Below the pieces are notes generated by a model. The model saw nothing but the letters and a program-made list of their open reading frames with translations. It was not told where the DNA came from and made no database searches. The position numbers were made by a program, and so were the translations under genes. From Diprion similis (taxonomy: Eukaryota > Arthropoda > Insecta > Hymenoptera > Diprionidae): a DNA stretch of 64,000 bases. This document shows positions 12,837 to 25,751 of this stretch, one piece after another (within the stretch, counting starts at the first letter, position 1; the number at the start of each line of letters is the position of its first letter). The stretch spans positions 3,212,501 to 3,276,500 of the forward strand of contig NC_060117.1 of assembly GCF_021155765.1 (NCBI RefSeq). Reading direction: 5' to 3'.

Positions 12837-13233
12837 TACAGGGTGGGACAGAAAAAAAAAAAAACAGGGACTGATTTGAAACGGGAATAAAATCCGAAAC
12901 TATTTGTTGACCGATTACTGAAAATTTTATTATTTTTCTCGAAACCAGAGGAATGAATATTTGATTTCACGTTTGAAAATTTGAAAAATCTTCATTCTCT
13001 GCTGAAACACACGCTCTGGAAAATTGGGTTTTTGAAAAAGTCGCTGGGTGAGTGGAATAAAATTATCGTGAAAGAATATTCAACTCAATTACCTTCTGAA
13101 ATTGTGATTCGAAGATTTATTTAAGACTTTTTCTTCTACTTTCGAGTGAGAAAAACAATTTTCGAAAATCGGTCAACGCGTTTGGATTTTATTCACGTTT
13201 CGAATCGGGATCGTCTTTTTGGCCCACCTTGTA
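12837..13233. mobile_element. MITE-like element with TACAGGGTGGG-type ends
   Basis: The left end TACAGGGTGGGACAGAAAAA matches the reverse complement of the right end (TTTTTGGCCCACCTTGTA). The match continues inward with the GGATTTTATTC...CGTTTCGAATC region facing its counterpart at the left side (GAAACGGGAATAAAATCC). The element is about 397 bp with no coding capacity. TA at both outer ends suggests a mariner-type TA target site. Confidence 0.75.
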
Positions 13234-13385
13234 CACACACATATATATATATTTATATATTACGTATTTTAATTTGAAAAAATTTATTCATCATATGGTT
13301 GATTTTTATGATTTTCTTTCAGTGTATCATACACATTGATATCAATAAAACAATTATTCGAGACGCAATTTGTAGTCGCAGTTAC

Positions 13386-14397
13386 TTTTTCCAATACTTT
13401 TTATTGTTTCCTTGTTCTCCAAGGTTTGTGACAAGTTATATAATCATCGTATCGTAAAAACGCAGAAGAATCGTTAAATCAATCGTTCGTCCACTACATA
13501 CATACATGTGGATTTGAATCACTCAATTTTGTGCAGTAAAATAGAATGCTAGTTCAAGATTGTAATCTTGTAAAAATTATCCAATTTTCGATATTTTCCA
13601 TACCGATTTCAATTTACACCTCAAACTTTCATACCGATTCCCAATCATTTATATTCTCGTTGAAACACTTTTCTGTCAATTTTCAATCGATGATATTCTA
13701 CTTCGAAACCTAGCCGATATATCATTTGCCGATTTCAAATATTTTCTACCGATTTCACGTGGTTTTCTGTCATTGAAACCCTTTTGTGCCGATTTCCATC
13801 GATGACATTTCATTTCAAACGCTAACCGATATGTCATCTGCCGATTTTAAATATTTTCTGCCGATTTACGTGGTTTTCAGTCATCCAAACACTTTTGTGC
13901 CGATTTCCATCGATGACATTTCATTTCAAACGCCAACTGATATGTCATTTGCCGATTTTAACTATTTTCTGCCGATTTCACGTGTTTTTTTTTTTGTCAT
14001 TGTAACACTTTTGTGCAGATTTCAAGTGATTCAGATCTATTTCGAACGCTAGTTAAAATATCACTTGACAATTTCAAATATTCTCTACCGATTTCACGAA
14101 GATTTCTTCCTGCTAAAAATTTCATCTGCCGATTTAAGTTATCCTCTGACGATGTCAAATAATTTTTCTGCGGTTTGAGGGTCACTGACTTTAGACAATA
14201 CGATATCAAATCGAATTCCAACCATTGAAGTTAACTTTTTCGAATACCTTTTATTATTTTCTTGTTCTCCAAGGTTTGTAACAAGTTATATCACCACGTC
14301 GTATCGTAAAAACACAGAAGAATCGTTCAAGTCAATAATTCGTCTAATACATACAAACATAAATATGGATTCGAATCACTCACTTCTCTGCAGTAAT
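13386..14397. repeat. minisatellite locus B flanked by 155-bp direct repeats
   Basis: The core (about 13540-14232) begins with the same AAAATAGAATGCTAGTTCAA as locus A and holds tandem units of 111-116 bp (matching phase at 13786, 13897 and 14013). It is bracketed by a direct repeat: about 13386-13539 and 14232-14397 both contain CTTGTTCTCCAAGGTTTGT, then ACAAGTTATAT, then CGTATCGTAAAAAC and GAATCACTCA, each ending in TGCAGTAA. The arrangement is that of a tandem duplication, or a non-autonomous element with terminal direct repeats. Confidence 0.75.
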
Positions 14398-15088
14398 ATT
14401 CCAAGAAATTATTAATTTTCCGTCAAAGAGTTAATTACTGAATTCTTCAGATAACGAAATTAATTATACGAGATAATCAACGCTCTTCATTCTACAATAA
14501 ATAAGCATTATTCTCGTATTCAATTATTCCTACAGTGATAAATTCTTGTGCTTGCATGACACATTTTACACTATAGTATGTTGATGCATAATAAACCACG
14601 TGATACCCTATAGTTCAACAAAATCCTTTAACTTTCCCAGTATGGGAGAAAAAAAATAAATAAATAAACGTATACAACCCCATAAAAATCCGACAATATT
14701 TCATGATTTCGATAACAAATAACCGATCTCCAATTCCACTACCTCAGTAATATTAGACATAATCGATAAATCAATCAACGAATATAAATCGATCGATCGA
14801 TAAATCGAACAGTTTCACCGGCTATATTTATACGTAAGAAGAAAAAAAAAAAAAACACATAGAAATAAAAATCTCTAAAAGCAATAGAAGAGCACCATAA
14901 TCTATACGATATACATATATAAAACTTGTTGCGCAGTGCATAAAATATTATTAATAACAAATTCACGTTATACAAATACACGCAAATGTATCTATTAAAT
15001 GCATATACGCATATGTTTATTGCTATGTATTTCACCACCTACCACCATAACGTGCCTTTCAAATATTCAACGTATAAATATATGTGTA

Positions 15089-15094
<6 letters not shown>

Positions 15095-15119
<25 letters not shown>
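15095..15119. repeat. (GT)n microsatellite
   Basis: An uninterrupted GT array of about 12 units. Confidence 0.95.
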
Positions 15120-15301
15120 AGGCGATACTCGGCCACTTGAGAACACTTGACCGTGTTTACGAAGTGGGATGATTTATTTCCACGATGTTTTTTTCACCAC
15201 AAACTCAACACCGTATAGATACACGTATTTCCTCTGTATACATAACATATAGAACAGCTGTATTTGAACTGATGATCGTACGTGAATATGTATAGAAATA
15301 C

Positions 15302-15303
<2 letters not shown>

Positions 15304-15336
<33 letters not shown>
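15304..15336. repeat. (TA)n microsatellite
   Basis: An uninterrupted TA array of about 16 units flanked by matching ACGTATA words, so it forms a palindrome. Confidence 0.95.
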
Positions 15337-15337
<1 letters not shown>

Positions 15338-18300
15338 GTATATAGATGTGGATAATAATGTATAAGTGAAACGCGTTTGCGTAACTCGCCGTTAGATATA
15401 CTGAAGTATACAGGGTGTTCGATTTTTAAAGATCGATCGAGTTCATCAAATCATTCGAAATTAGAATTTAAGATAATCGAGAGGAGCAATTATTGTATAA
15501 AATATTATATATATATAAATATATAAAGAAAATCAAAAAATCACTAAACTAAAGGAGAAAAAAAAAAAAAATTAAAACAAACGATAGATTCGTCGACGAA
15601 TTTGTCTAAGATTTGAAAAATTTGGCACAGAAATGAAACGATTTTCTATTTTTTTTTTTTTTTTTTTTTTTTTTTTCTCTTTCTTTCTTTGTTGATTCAA
15701 ATTAAACGAATAACGGTGAACAATAATAACGATAACGAACGAAAACCAAAGAATCGCTTACAAAATTTTAAAAAAAAGTTTGTAATATCGATTTATTTTT
15801 ATTATCATTCTCATTATTATTATTATTATTTTGAATCAGTTACACTTTTATCGGTGCCACAACCACCACCACCACGACGCGAGTTCTTTTTAATTTTCAA
15901 ACAGTTTTTTTAATATTGCTCGTTCGTCATTTTTCGCCTAGTGCAATTTTCTTTCCAGTTTTTTTTTTTTTTTTTTTTTAATTTAAAATAATTTCTGCCA
16001 CGTGACGAACATTCGTTCGGTTTTCAAATTTCGAAAAAGAAAAAAAAAAATTCAAACTTCATCGCTCTTTTTTTTTTTTTTTTTTTTTATTTTTTTGTTC
16101 CCCTTTATGCTTCTTGCCACATGATTTTTCGCTTATTTTCATTATTTCGCCTGCCTGTTTGAGTTCTGGCGTTGCGTTTCTAACTTCCTCAATAACCTTC
16201 GGACTATCGTCGATATTTCTACCGATTTATGCATGTATGTACATTTAAATATATATGTATGTGTATATAAGCGATAGAGCGCGCCGAACAGTCTGCAATA
16301 TTTTTGGCAATTTTCCAAAATACACATCTATGATATGCTACGTAGTTATACGTATAAGCATATATATATATTATATATATGTACATAACAAAAGCAGGTG
16401 TACCTAATATTTAATAGATACGTGCCAAAAGTTATAGCAGAGAAACAAATATAGGATGTGAAGAACCAGTTGGAATAATATGCATATATAAAACGAATTT
16501 GAAAGAATAGAAAAAACAATAATTGAAATTAGTGTAAAAAAAAAAAATGACTTTACGTGGTTTAGACGAGATTGAATAATTTTTACGGATTCATGATTCT
16601 GTCATAAAGAATTTTTATCAAACGTTCTACGAACTTTCGTTGTAAGTATAGTAAATAAAATTAGGCAAATTTTTTTTTTTTTTTCTTTCTTATCAAGTAG
16701 TTACCAAACACTTGAATGAATCGGCATTTAAAAAGAATTAGTTTCTAAAGTAGGAAATTTTTTTTCTATCGACGAAACGCAATTATAGCAATAATAATTA
16801 AACTTTGATAATTTTATAATCAAGATGGTCACAAATTTTCGCTGGGGAAAAAATTTCATCACAATACCAAAAAAAATATATAGTGTACAAAAAAAAAAAA
16901 AAAAAAGTCAGTTTAAGACCGATTTTTTTTTTTTTTTTTCTTTTTTCATTTTTGAAAGAAAAATTTCTTCTTCTCAACAAAATGGTTAAATTTTTTTACG
17001 AACCCAGGATGAAAATTATTATATCCCGGACACGTCATGAAATTCCGAGAAGATTTCCACCTTTTTTTTTTTTTTTTCCACGGGATATGAAATTCCCTGA
17101 GAATTTCCTGATTTCATAATTTCCATGACCTCTTTTAAACACCCTGAAAATTTTTTAAGGTTTTCCCACCATTTCCAGGCGTTTGGCCATCCTTTATTAT
17201 ATTTTCGTATTCTCGTATTCTCGTATTCTTGAATCGAAGGATTCTCACCGCTGTGTGAATTAATAAAACATTTCCAACCTTGCGGCGAGGCCGCAACACC
17301 GCACGTACGGAAATCTCATCGGAAATAATAATCTTTTTCTCCTTATAATCGTATACAATGTATACATATATGTATATAATAATCAGCCGAAGTTAATGAC
17401 GGTTTAAATACAATCGAATTCAACGTTCGCGTTTCACAAAAAACTATTCAATACACATTAAGACCCGAATTCAGCACAAGGCACCGAAAATAGAAAAATC
17501 ACAGAGAAATTTGACCAAAGTGTCTAGTATCTGCAATAAATTAATATGCAATATTTTTTTTTCTTCTTTTTCTTCTTTTAATACTCACACAAAATTTTGT
17601 AAAAAAAAAAAAAAAAAAAAAAAACCACCGCAATTGTGAAATGTGAGGAATGAAAGGTAAGGAAAAAAAAAAAAACAGATTACGCATCAAATTTCGAAAC
17701 AAAGAAAAATACGAGAATTTCATTGAAATCGATCGAAAAATTGAATCAATTTTTTTTTTTTTCTTATTTTCGAACAAGACAAATTATTATTTATCCGATC
17801 TGAAAACAAACCAAAAAAAAACAAAAAGAAAAAACGTTGGACGTTAGAATAATTAGAGAAAAAAATTCATGATTATTCAGATATAGTGAATAAAAATGCA
17901 GATAGAATAGAAGTAAAAAAAAAAAAAAGAGGGTGGAAGGTGGACATCGTTATCGCAAAGGCGAATAATTTGCGATATCCGCAAAATTGCATCTTATATG
18001 TATACATATAGTATTCGTGCAGTCAATGGCAGCGGATGTACATACCTACTCGTATTACACGTCCGGGTTTTCGAAAATACGCGTATATATATAGGTATGT
18101 GTGTAAGTATAATATCTGACCTTTGGATCGGCGTCTCTTTCTCTTGCCTCTGGGTGTTTTTCCAAAAATTTCGCAACTTAATCGCACACTCGAGCCCTGC
18201 AGCATATACCTATATGGCAAAGACCGCAAAACCGGACACAAACGCGCGACGTTGACCAATAATAATTATTGCACGAGTGTGAACTTTCACCGAAGTGCGA

Positions 18301-18363
18301 GAGTATCGGTGCGCGTCTGGCTTTTCGCGGGTACCGATGAGTACATATATACTGCGTATACTA

Positions 18364-18980
18364 GGGTGTCGCAAAAAAACCGACTATTTTTTTTTTTTTT
18401 TTTCGAGTCTCGTGTGAAAAAATGTTAGTTTTCGATGTTTTAAGAGCCCGCTTCAAAGGATAGCTCCAAAAAAAAAATTTTTAATAGGTCGCTCTACATT
18501 TTTTTAAACGTCAGAAATCGTCTGAAATCGAATTTTTTTTCTCGTCACGGTATAATTTTATAGACGAAAGAAAAAAAAAAAAATAAGTTTCCGAAAGTTT
18601 CAGTTCAAAATTTGAATCTTGAAAGGTGGCTGATAATTTTTTTTCAATTTTTTTGGTGCATTTCTCTAGACATTTTCGAGCGACCTTTTAATATTCATAT
18701 TAAAATTTCATAAATTTTTTTTCTTCAATCTAGTAAGAAAGAATCGACAACAATACACCACGACGTGAATTAAAAATCAAACAAAATACTGAAAATACAA
18801 TTTTTTTAATTCAAATTTTTCATGATTTTTGACATTTTTTTTAAATTTTGAGCGACCTCTTAAAAATTTTTTTTTTGAGCTGTCCTTTGGAGTGGGCTCT
18901 TATAAAACATCAAAAACTAACATTTTGTCACACGAGACTAGGGAAAAAAAAAAAAAATAGTCGGTTTTTTTGCGCCACCC
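18364..18980. mobile_element. palindromic MITE family 1, copy 1
   Basis: A 617-bp element with ends GGGTGTCGCAAAAAAACCGA and, at the other end, the complement of GGGTGGCGCAAAAAAACCGA, flanked by TA on both sides. Inverted homology continues over at least 100 bases inward (the AATGTTAGTTTT and AGACTC segments pair). It has no coding capacity. A second copy lies at 47985-48609 in the opposite orientation. Structure and TA flanks fit a Tc1/mariner-mobilised non-autonomous element. Confidence 0.88.
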
Positions 18981-19005
18981 TACCGTATACTTTAAATGTC
19001 TGAAA

Positions 19006-19026
19006 GGGGGGGGGGGGGGGGGGGGG
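19006..19026. repeat. 21-base poly(G) run
   Basis: Twenty-one consecutive G residues. Long G homopolymers are rare in DNA this AT-rich. It lies 25 bases beyond the right end of the family 1 MITE. Confidence 0.97.
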
Positions 19027-19029
19027 CTT

Positions 19030-20039
19030 GTAACAAGTGACGAGGAACACGAGATGCGAAATAATTCGCGATCGACGCCGCAATGCTGCCGCTGCTACTG
19101 CTGCTGCTTTACAGAGGACCTTGCAAATTTCAATTTCTATGCAAAACCACGCGCCAATTCGCAAATCGTGTTCGTTACTGTATATATATATATATATATA
19201 TACTGCACACGCATTGCAATTCTCTACACGTGTTTTCGACACGTACAGCATCGTATAAAGCGAAAATAAATTTGCACGCAAACGGTGATCGATATAACGT
19301 TATTACATTTACACCTTTGAATTATACATATAGAAAAACACTTGCGAACTCCGTTTAGCGATTAGCGTATATATAAATAATCCATTTGGTACCAGCTGTG
19401 CGTTAAAAATTATGCCGGCAGTTTTTTTTTTTTTTTTTTGCAAATTTTTTTACCATTTCGTTTTCTTCTATTTTTTTTTTTTTTTTTTTATTTCTCTCTT
19501 CGATCCGTCTTTGAACAGTTAAATTCGATGCTCACGAAAGTTTTGCGAAATTTTTTTTTTTCACCTCCTATTCAATTGAAGAGGAAAATTGTTTAAAAAA
19601 AATTTCGATAGCGTTTTTTCTTTTTTTCAAACCCTTTCCCTGACGCACGTGTGAGAGAGAAATTTACGATCCACCGAAAGTAAGAAAATATTCCAGAATC
19701 TCGAATGAAAATAGAAGCGCAAATTTTTCTACCGTCTTACGAATTTCGACTTTTTTTTCAACTGTAGGTATAATAGATCTGGATAATAATTCTGAGTTGG
19801 ACGAAATTTTTTTTCATTTTTTTTTTTTATTTTTTTTTTTGAAACTTGACGTTACAACGATTGCAAAAATAGTACCAGAGTATAAGATTAGGAAAAAATT
19901 ACTGCTTCCGGTACAGCGAACAACAGCGAACATTGGAAAATTGCCAGAATTCGATTTCGTTGAACGTTGACGGTGACATATTATAATTCACATTAATTCA
20001 CAGGCGTATAATTCAAGTAATTATAAATAATAATAATAA

Positions 20040-20075
<36 letters not shown>

Positions 20076-20193
20076 TAATGAAGAAACGCAGAGATTCGTC
20101 TGTGCGAAATGAATCACACAACGATCTGAAACAAAAAGGACAAGAAGGAAAACGTGACACCAGAAAGAAGAAGAAGAAGAAGAAGAAGAAGAA

Positions 20194-20225
<32 letters not shown>

Positions 20226-20447
20226 AGAGAAAAATAAAAAAATTAATATCAACTGGCGAGAAAAAAGAGAAAAAACTAACTAACGAAGGAAAAAAAAATG
20301 TAAAAAAGAAAAAATCGTGAAAACGAAAGGACGAATAAATTTCAAGGAATTACGGAGAATTACAAGGATTAAGGATTAGAGAGATATTCTGGGGCTGCAG
20401 TGGCTCCTGTTGTAATATCTTCAGGAATCTATTTATCATTCTCATTT

Positions 20448-20478
<31 letters not shown>

Positions 20479-20865
20479 TTATATGTGAATCTATATACCA
20501 ACGAATAGATACGTCAGATATGTGCTATACATAGAATGCATAGATATAATCCTAAGCCTGAACCTCGAGAGAAAAAAAAAAGAATTTCTTGTCGGTTGAA
20601 ACGCGAGTTTGTCGGTGAAAAAAAAAGTTAGAGAATCTAAAATTCGCCCCAATTTTTCAAAAATTTTTTTTATTTGTCCGTCCTTCTTTATTTGTCTCAA
20701 TCTTTCTTCAACATCGTCGGCAAGAGAAACGAATTGTTATCTTATTATTTTTGGAATGAAATGATCGTTTTTCATATTTAAAAATATGGGAGACGATTTT
20801 GAAAAAAAAAAAAAAAACGAGTAGAAATGAAAGAGAGAATAAAAACTGTATTACAAATCAACATT

Positions 20866-20902
<37 letters not shown>

Positions 20903-21273
20903 AGCGAATTTAACCGAGCATACAGAGTATGAAAATAAATAAACCGAGCTTTTGTTGCAATGCAATATTAAAACTGACCGAATGAATTCTTTCTTTAATA
21001 ATCAAAAACGCTGGAATTCAAAGCGGGGGAGAAATTTTTTTTCACTCTTTATCACAGGTGTAATAACAATAATAACAATGACATATCAGTCTAGAATAAT
21101 CATTAAAATAATGATGATGATGATGATGATGACGATAACGTAATACAAAAATACACGCTGACGTGTGGATAAAATTAAAGTAGAACGATCGAATCGCTCA
21201 ACAGTGATAATAAGTAGATCTATAATAATAATAAAGATTGTTGAAACAAGTGTATATTAATTAGTAAGAAAGA

Positions 21274-21308
<35 letters not shown>

Positions 21309-21985
21309 GGCAAACGTCGTATTGACCAACGAAACGTGAAAATTAATGATAAAATTTCGTAGAAAAATCCTGCAGCCAGAACGAAACTCGAAACCAAAAC
21401 TCAACGATGACGAAGCCTTAATATAAACGTTGCACACAAAAGTGTAGAATGTGCATATATATATATATATATATATATGCAGATATAGATGGACCCTCCA
21501 AATCGAACGGAAAGACAGAATTAGGTTGAATTAATCATAAGTTCCTAACACGTTAGAGTTAATAATTCTCAACTCTCATCTCTCTACGTTGTACATACAT
21601 GCTATATACATGCTGGAGCGTATAGTTTTGTAAATGTAACGAACGCCTCTTTCTATACAGTTCTAAACTCACGCGCGACGAGATTACAAAAATGTACGAA
21701 CGTACAAAGTGCGAGTAAAGTGTGAACAAATTGATTTATTATCCGAAGTTGGTGGTAGCGAAAGGGAAAAAAAAAAAGAAAAGAAGATGAAGTCAAAGTC
21801 AAAATCAATTAATAAAATTTCAGTATATAATATCGCGCAAATAATTACGCAGAACTATAAATTCGCGATAAATGATTCCAAAAAAAAAAAAAAAAAAAAA
21901 AGGGGGGAAGAGGAGGAAAAATAGAAAAAGAAACTACAAGTTAAAATACACAGGCAATTAAAAATAGGTAAAAATCAAGTATAAA
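19030..21985. other. no gene recognised
   Basis: AT-rich sequence with many poly(T)/poly(A) tracts (a 30-base-plus A-run near 21276-21307), TA arrays (near 20456-20477 and 20870-20898) and triplet repeats. All frames are short or low complexity, including a poly-Lys reading at 20078-20320. Confidence 0.55.
20165..20228. repeat. (AAG)n trinucleotide array
   Basis: About 20 AAG/GAA units with a single GAG interruption near the end. It produces spurious poly-Lys and poly-Ser reading frames. Confidence 0.95.
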
Positions 21986-22651
21986 TATTAGACGGTATCA
22001 AAAAAATTGACTATTTTTTTTTTTTTTTTTTTCTAATGTTGTACTGAAAATATTGTTCAAGATGACGAAAAAAAAATACAATCAAAATTTCAGATTTTAA
22101 TATTGATATTTAGAGGTGCCTCGTCGCGATTTTCTACTTTCCATAAGAATAACATGGCAAAAATGCTACTTGCTCCTTGCGATTTTTATAACTAGATAAC
22201 GACGCGTTGTAAAGAAAATTCATAAACATGTTGTTGTAGAAAATTGAACGTTCTACAAAAAAGGTCTCTTGTCATTTTACGATAAATTTATTCTTTCAAA
22301 AGTTATTTGAGGTTAAACATCGACAAAGGACCTCAAATAACTTTTGAAGGAGTAGATTTATCGTAAAATGACAAGAGATCTTATTTGTAGAACGTTCAAT
22401 TTCCTACAAAAACATGCTTATGAATTTTCCGTACAACGCGTCGTTATCTAGTTATAAAAATCGCAAGGAACAAGAACCATTTTTGCCATGTTATTCTTAT
22501 GGAAAGTAGAAAATCGCGACGAGGCACCTTTAAATATCAATATTAAAATCTGAAATTTTGATGGTATTTTTTTTTTTTCGTCATCTTGAAAAATATTTTC
22601 AGTATAACATTAAAAAAAAAAATTAGTCAATTTTTTTCATACAGTCTAATA
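21986..22651. mobile_element. 666-bp near-perfect palindrome (fold-back element)
   Basis: The whole segment is one inverted repeat. Ends are TATTAGAC and GTCTAATA; the arms (about 325 bases each) match almost base for base, for example AATAACATGGCAAAAATG against its complement near 22484-22501, and AAAAGTTATTTGAGG (22298-22312) against CCTCAAATAACTTTT. Only about 18 bases form the loop near 22313-22330. It has no coding capacity. A transcript would fold into a very long, nearly continuous duplex. Confidence 0.92.
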
Positions 22652-22907
22652 AATATATATATAAGGAAATAAAATTTTATCCGAGATAAAATATGGCAAC
22701 GAAGGGGGAGGGGGGATGGATAATAAGTCTTAGATCCGAGAAGATGTTACCCGCAGGATCCTATCTGTGTATCGGTGATGAAGGTGTCGACGTCACGTCG
22801 GTTAGCAGCTGCGAGAAATAAAGTATCATCAGGCTTAAAACAGTGCCTACACTTCTCGCCTCTGACAAGGAAGATACGAAGAGAATATACATATATATGT
22901 GCATACA

Positions 22908-22940
22908 TGTATGTATGTATGTATGTATGTATGTATGTAT
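22908..22940. repeat. (ATGT)n microsatellite
   Basis: About eight tandem ATGT units. Confidence 0.95.
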
Positions 22941-23406
22941 AAGCGGCGAAGTCTGGTCGACGAGTCTGGCGCCTCGGAAGAGGGAAGATAAAATAAAAGT
23001 CTGGTTAGTCTATGAAATGGCGTGTAGGAGAAGAAACGAGGTACGATCGGTAGAAAGAAAAAAAAAACAGAAAAAGAAAGATAGAAAGATAGATAGAAAG
23101 AAAGAAAGAAAGAAATAAAGGAGAAAAAGAAAAGCCGTCCGAGCGGCTGTTCTGCTATACGATTCTAAGCCGTACGGATTATTCAGGCGAGAGAAAACTC
23201 CGTTTGGATGGTATAAAAATAGATTTAAGATGCACCGATTTAGATATATCCCTAACGAACCGTAGCGCCGTATTTTCTTTCTTTCTTTCTTTCCCAAGTT
23301 GTTTCGTTTTTATTTATTTTTTTTCATTTTTTCATTTTTTCATCGTTGTTATTATTGTTCCTTTTTTATTCTCTTTCCCTCTTTTCTGCTCTGTGTTTAC
23401 AATACC

Positions 23407-23476
23407 GAAGAAGAAGAAGAAGAAGAAGAAGAAGAAGAAGAAGAAGAAGAAGAAGAAGAGGAAGAGGAAGAAGAAT
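23407..23476. repeat. (GAA)n trinucleotide array
   Basis: About 23 GAA units with GAG interruptions in the last third. It produces false poly-Glu, poly-Arg and poly-Leu frames. Confidence 0.95.
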
Positions 23477-25751
23477 ACGAGGTCCGACCCACTGCGGGGA
23501 TTTTCCACTTAGAATCTGTACAAACAAATGTGCAGCTGTAATGCGAGCAGCAGCAGCAGCCGATATTTTAGAAAAATTTTTATACACTCAAGATTTTAAA
23601 TTTATTCATTTCCATCAGGTTTTTATCACGCACGGTTAAACCGACGAGCGAGCGATGATAAAAAAGAAAGAAAGACAGAGAGAAAAAAAAAAAAAACGAA
23701 TCAATTCTCATCATCGATTTTTGAAACTTGAAGAACGAAAGGAAAAAGGAGATGAAAAAAGAATAAAGAAAATTCGTCACCATTTTTCGGTTATAACCTG
23801 TTTAATTATTCATCGTCGAGTAGATTTGCGTTGATGATAATTGTACTGATTTATTTAGTTTTTTTCGTCTATCCGAGAAACGTTTGACGTAAAAAAATTT
23901 TATTTATTAGTTTGTTTGTTATTTTTTTTATTTTATTTTTTTTTTTTTTTTTCTAATTTTCCCTTACTTTCTTTTTTCTCTTCTCGGATACAAAAAAAAA
24001 AAAAAAAACCGAACAACCAAACGTGTGATTAAAATGTGATCTTATTTTTTGGATGCATTGATTTTAAAAGAAACTTTCTACTTCATTTTTCACCAAGCTT
24101 AGTCAGACTTATTAGAAGCTGGTTTAATGAGACCAAACATGATCGTTGACACGACGAAATTATCAACATTTCACGATGCGAGCCGGATGATCGGTTGACA
24201 AACGTTTGTCATTTGAATGTACATATCGTGTATGTAACGTGCCAGTTGTTGATCAACACAGCATGTACAGCTGTATATAAATATACATATATATAAACGT
24301 ATAAACATATATATATATATATATATATATATGAAAATTTATGTACCACGGTTTATAGGAGACTCTATTTCAGCTGCATAATACAATTGCCAACTGTTTA
24401 AATAAAGTCTTTTTTTTTTTTTTTTTTTTTCTTATAAACCATAAGGTAATTCACCCGATGGCAAATATTATTGAGAATGAGTTAATTTTTCGGTGTAAAG
24501 ATAGTTATTTAGGGTAGATGAAAAAGAAAAAAAAAAAAAAAAAAAAAAAAAAGCCAGTATCAACCGGAAACTGTCTAAGCGTGATAGTTTTTTAAACGAA
24601 TAGATCGCCACTCGGTATACATATATATGTATAAATTTTTTTGTTTCTTTATCACTAGATGTTGAGTTTTTTTTTCTTAAATTCTACCAGTCCATAGTAT
24701 TCTTACTAGTGAGTTGGGAAGAATTTTTAATCGAACAGAACGATTTTGCATCTAACTAGTGTAGAACAGGCAAAATTGTCCGTAAATTGACGATTTATCA
24801 GAAAAATTTTGACAGGAATTGCGATCATTTAGTTTCATCGTGATATTAATTAAGAAATGAGAAAAAAAAAAAGGTGATAAAAATCTGCAAAGTTATTACA
24901 CAAATGATGTCAGACTCATTGGAGACTATATAATTTTGTTTATGTATATATATATACATTATAATCGTTTGAGTATTTTTCCATTTTGTAATCTAAATAA
25001 TACAAATATATTGACGCAAGTTTAAAATCTTTACAACACGACTTATAATTCGAAAACATTTTTCTCATTTAATAGTGATATATTGTAGAGACAGACGATG
25101 ATGACGTATTATGTATGTATGTACCTATATAATGCGTGTATAATACGACGAGTGAGAGGGAATCGATGTTGGTGACAAGCAGTCTACCCGGCTCGAAGAG
25201 CTGTTTAGTTTTGTGTAAATAACTAAATACACATAATACAGTACTGTAATACGGTATTTGAGTAGGAGGCCATTACCGAGTTAAGATATAGATAAGCTGA
25301 GCTATGTGCGATGGATGGACGTACGTATGTACGTACGTATATACGCGTTGCAATTATACCCTGTGAACCTTAACCCCGTCGGTTGATCGAGCTTTTATCT
25401 CGGTGACCGTGTATAACGGAAGAGAGAAGAAGAAGAAGAAAAAAAAGAAAAAAAGAAAAACGAGCGTTGAAAAACACGGACGCGAAAATCGTTCGCCTTT
25501 TCATTAAGTAACCAACCGGAGAGATGTAATACGGACATTGAATGACACCGTGCGTAGTTGGGAAGTAAAGGAAGGAAGCCGAGGGATGGAGCCGGTCAGT
25601 CTCACTCCGTCCGCTCAACCTCGCGCCGTTCTTTATTCCATCGCACTAATTGAGCGCGAGATTCTACCGAGTCTCTTGGCGGGACATTTTATAGTTTGGT
25701 ACATAAAAAGCGAGAGGAAATCACGCACTTGTGATACTCGGACAGGGTTGT

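Larger units (their letters stand above)
14400..18360. other. no gene recognised
   Basis: Very AT-rich DNA with long poly(A)/poly(T) tracts (for example 15651-15676, 15961-15979, 17600-17624) and dinucleotide arrays. A degraded repeat made of phrases such as AAATTCCCTGAGAATTTCC lies near 17030-17190. The open frames are products of homopolymers. Confidence 0.55.
22655..25745. other. no gene recognised
   Basis: AT-rich sequence interrupted by small islands of mixed composition (about 22740-22860, 23130-23270, 25480-25740). None holds a splice-supported or recognisable frame. Long T and A runs occur near 23938, 24410-24430 and 24524-24551. The islands are candidates for conserved regulatory DNA, which only alignment can test. 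Confidence 0.5.

Noticed and set aside
20078..20320. Lys-rich frame, with poly-Ser frame on the other strand
   Set aside because: Translation of an AAG microsatellite, not a gene.
23299..23541. Poly-Glu, poly-Arg and poly-Leu frames
   Set aside because: Six-frame readings of a GAA microsatellite.
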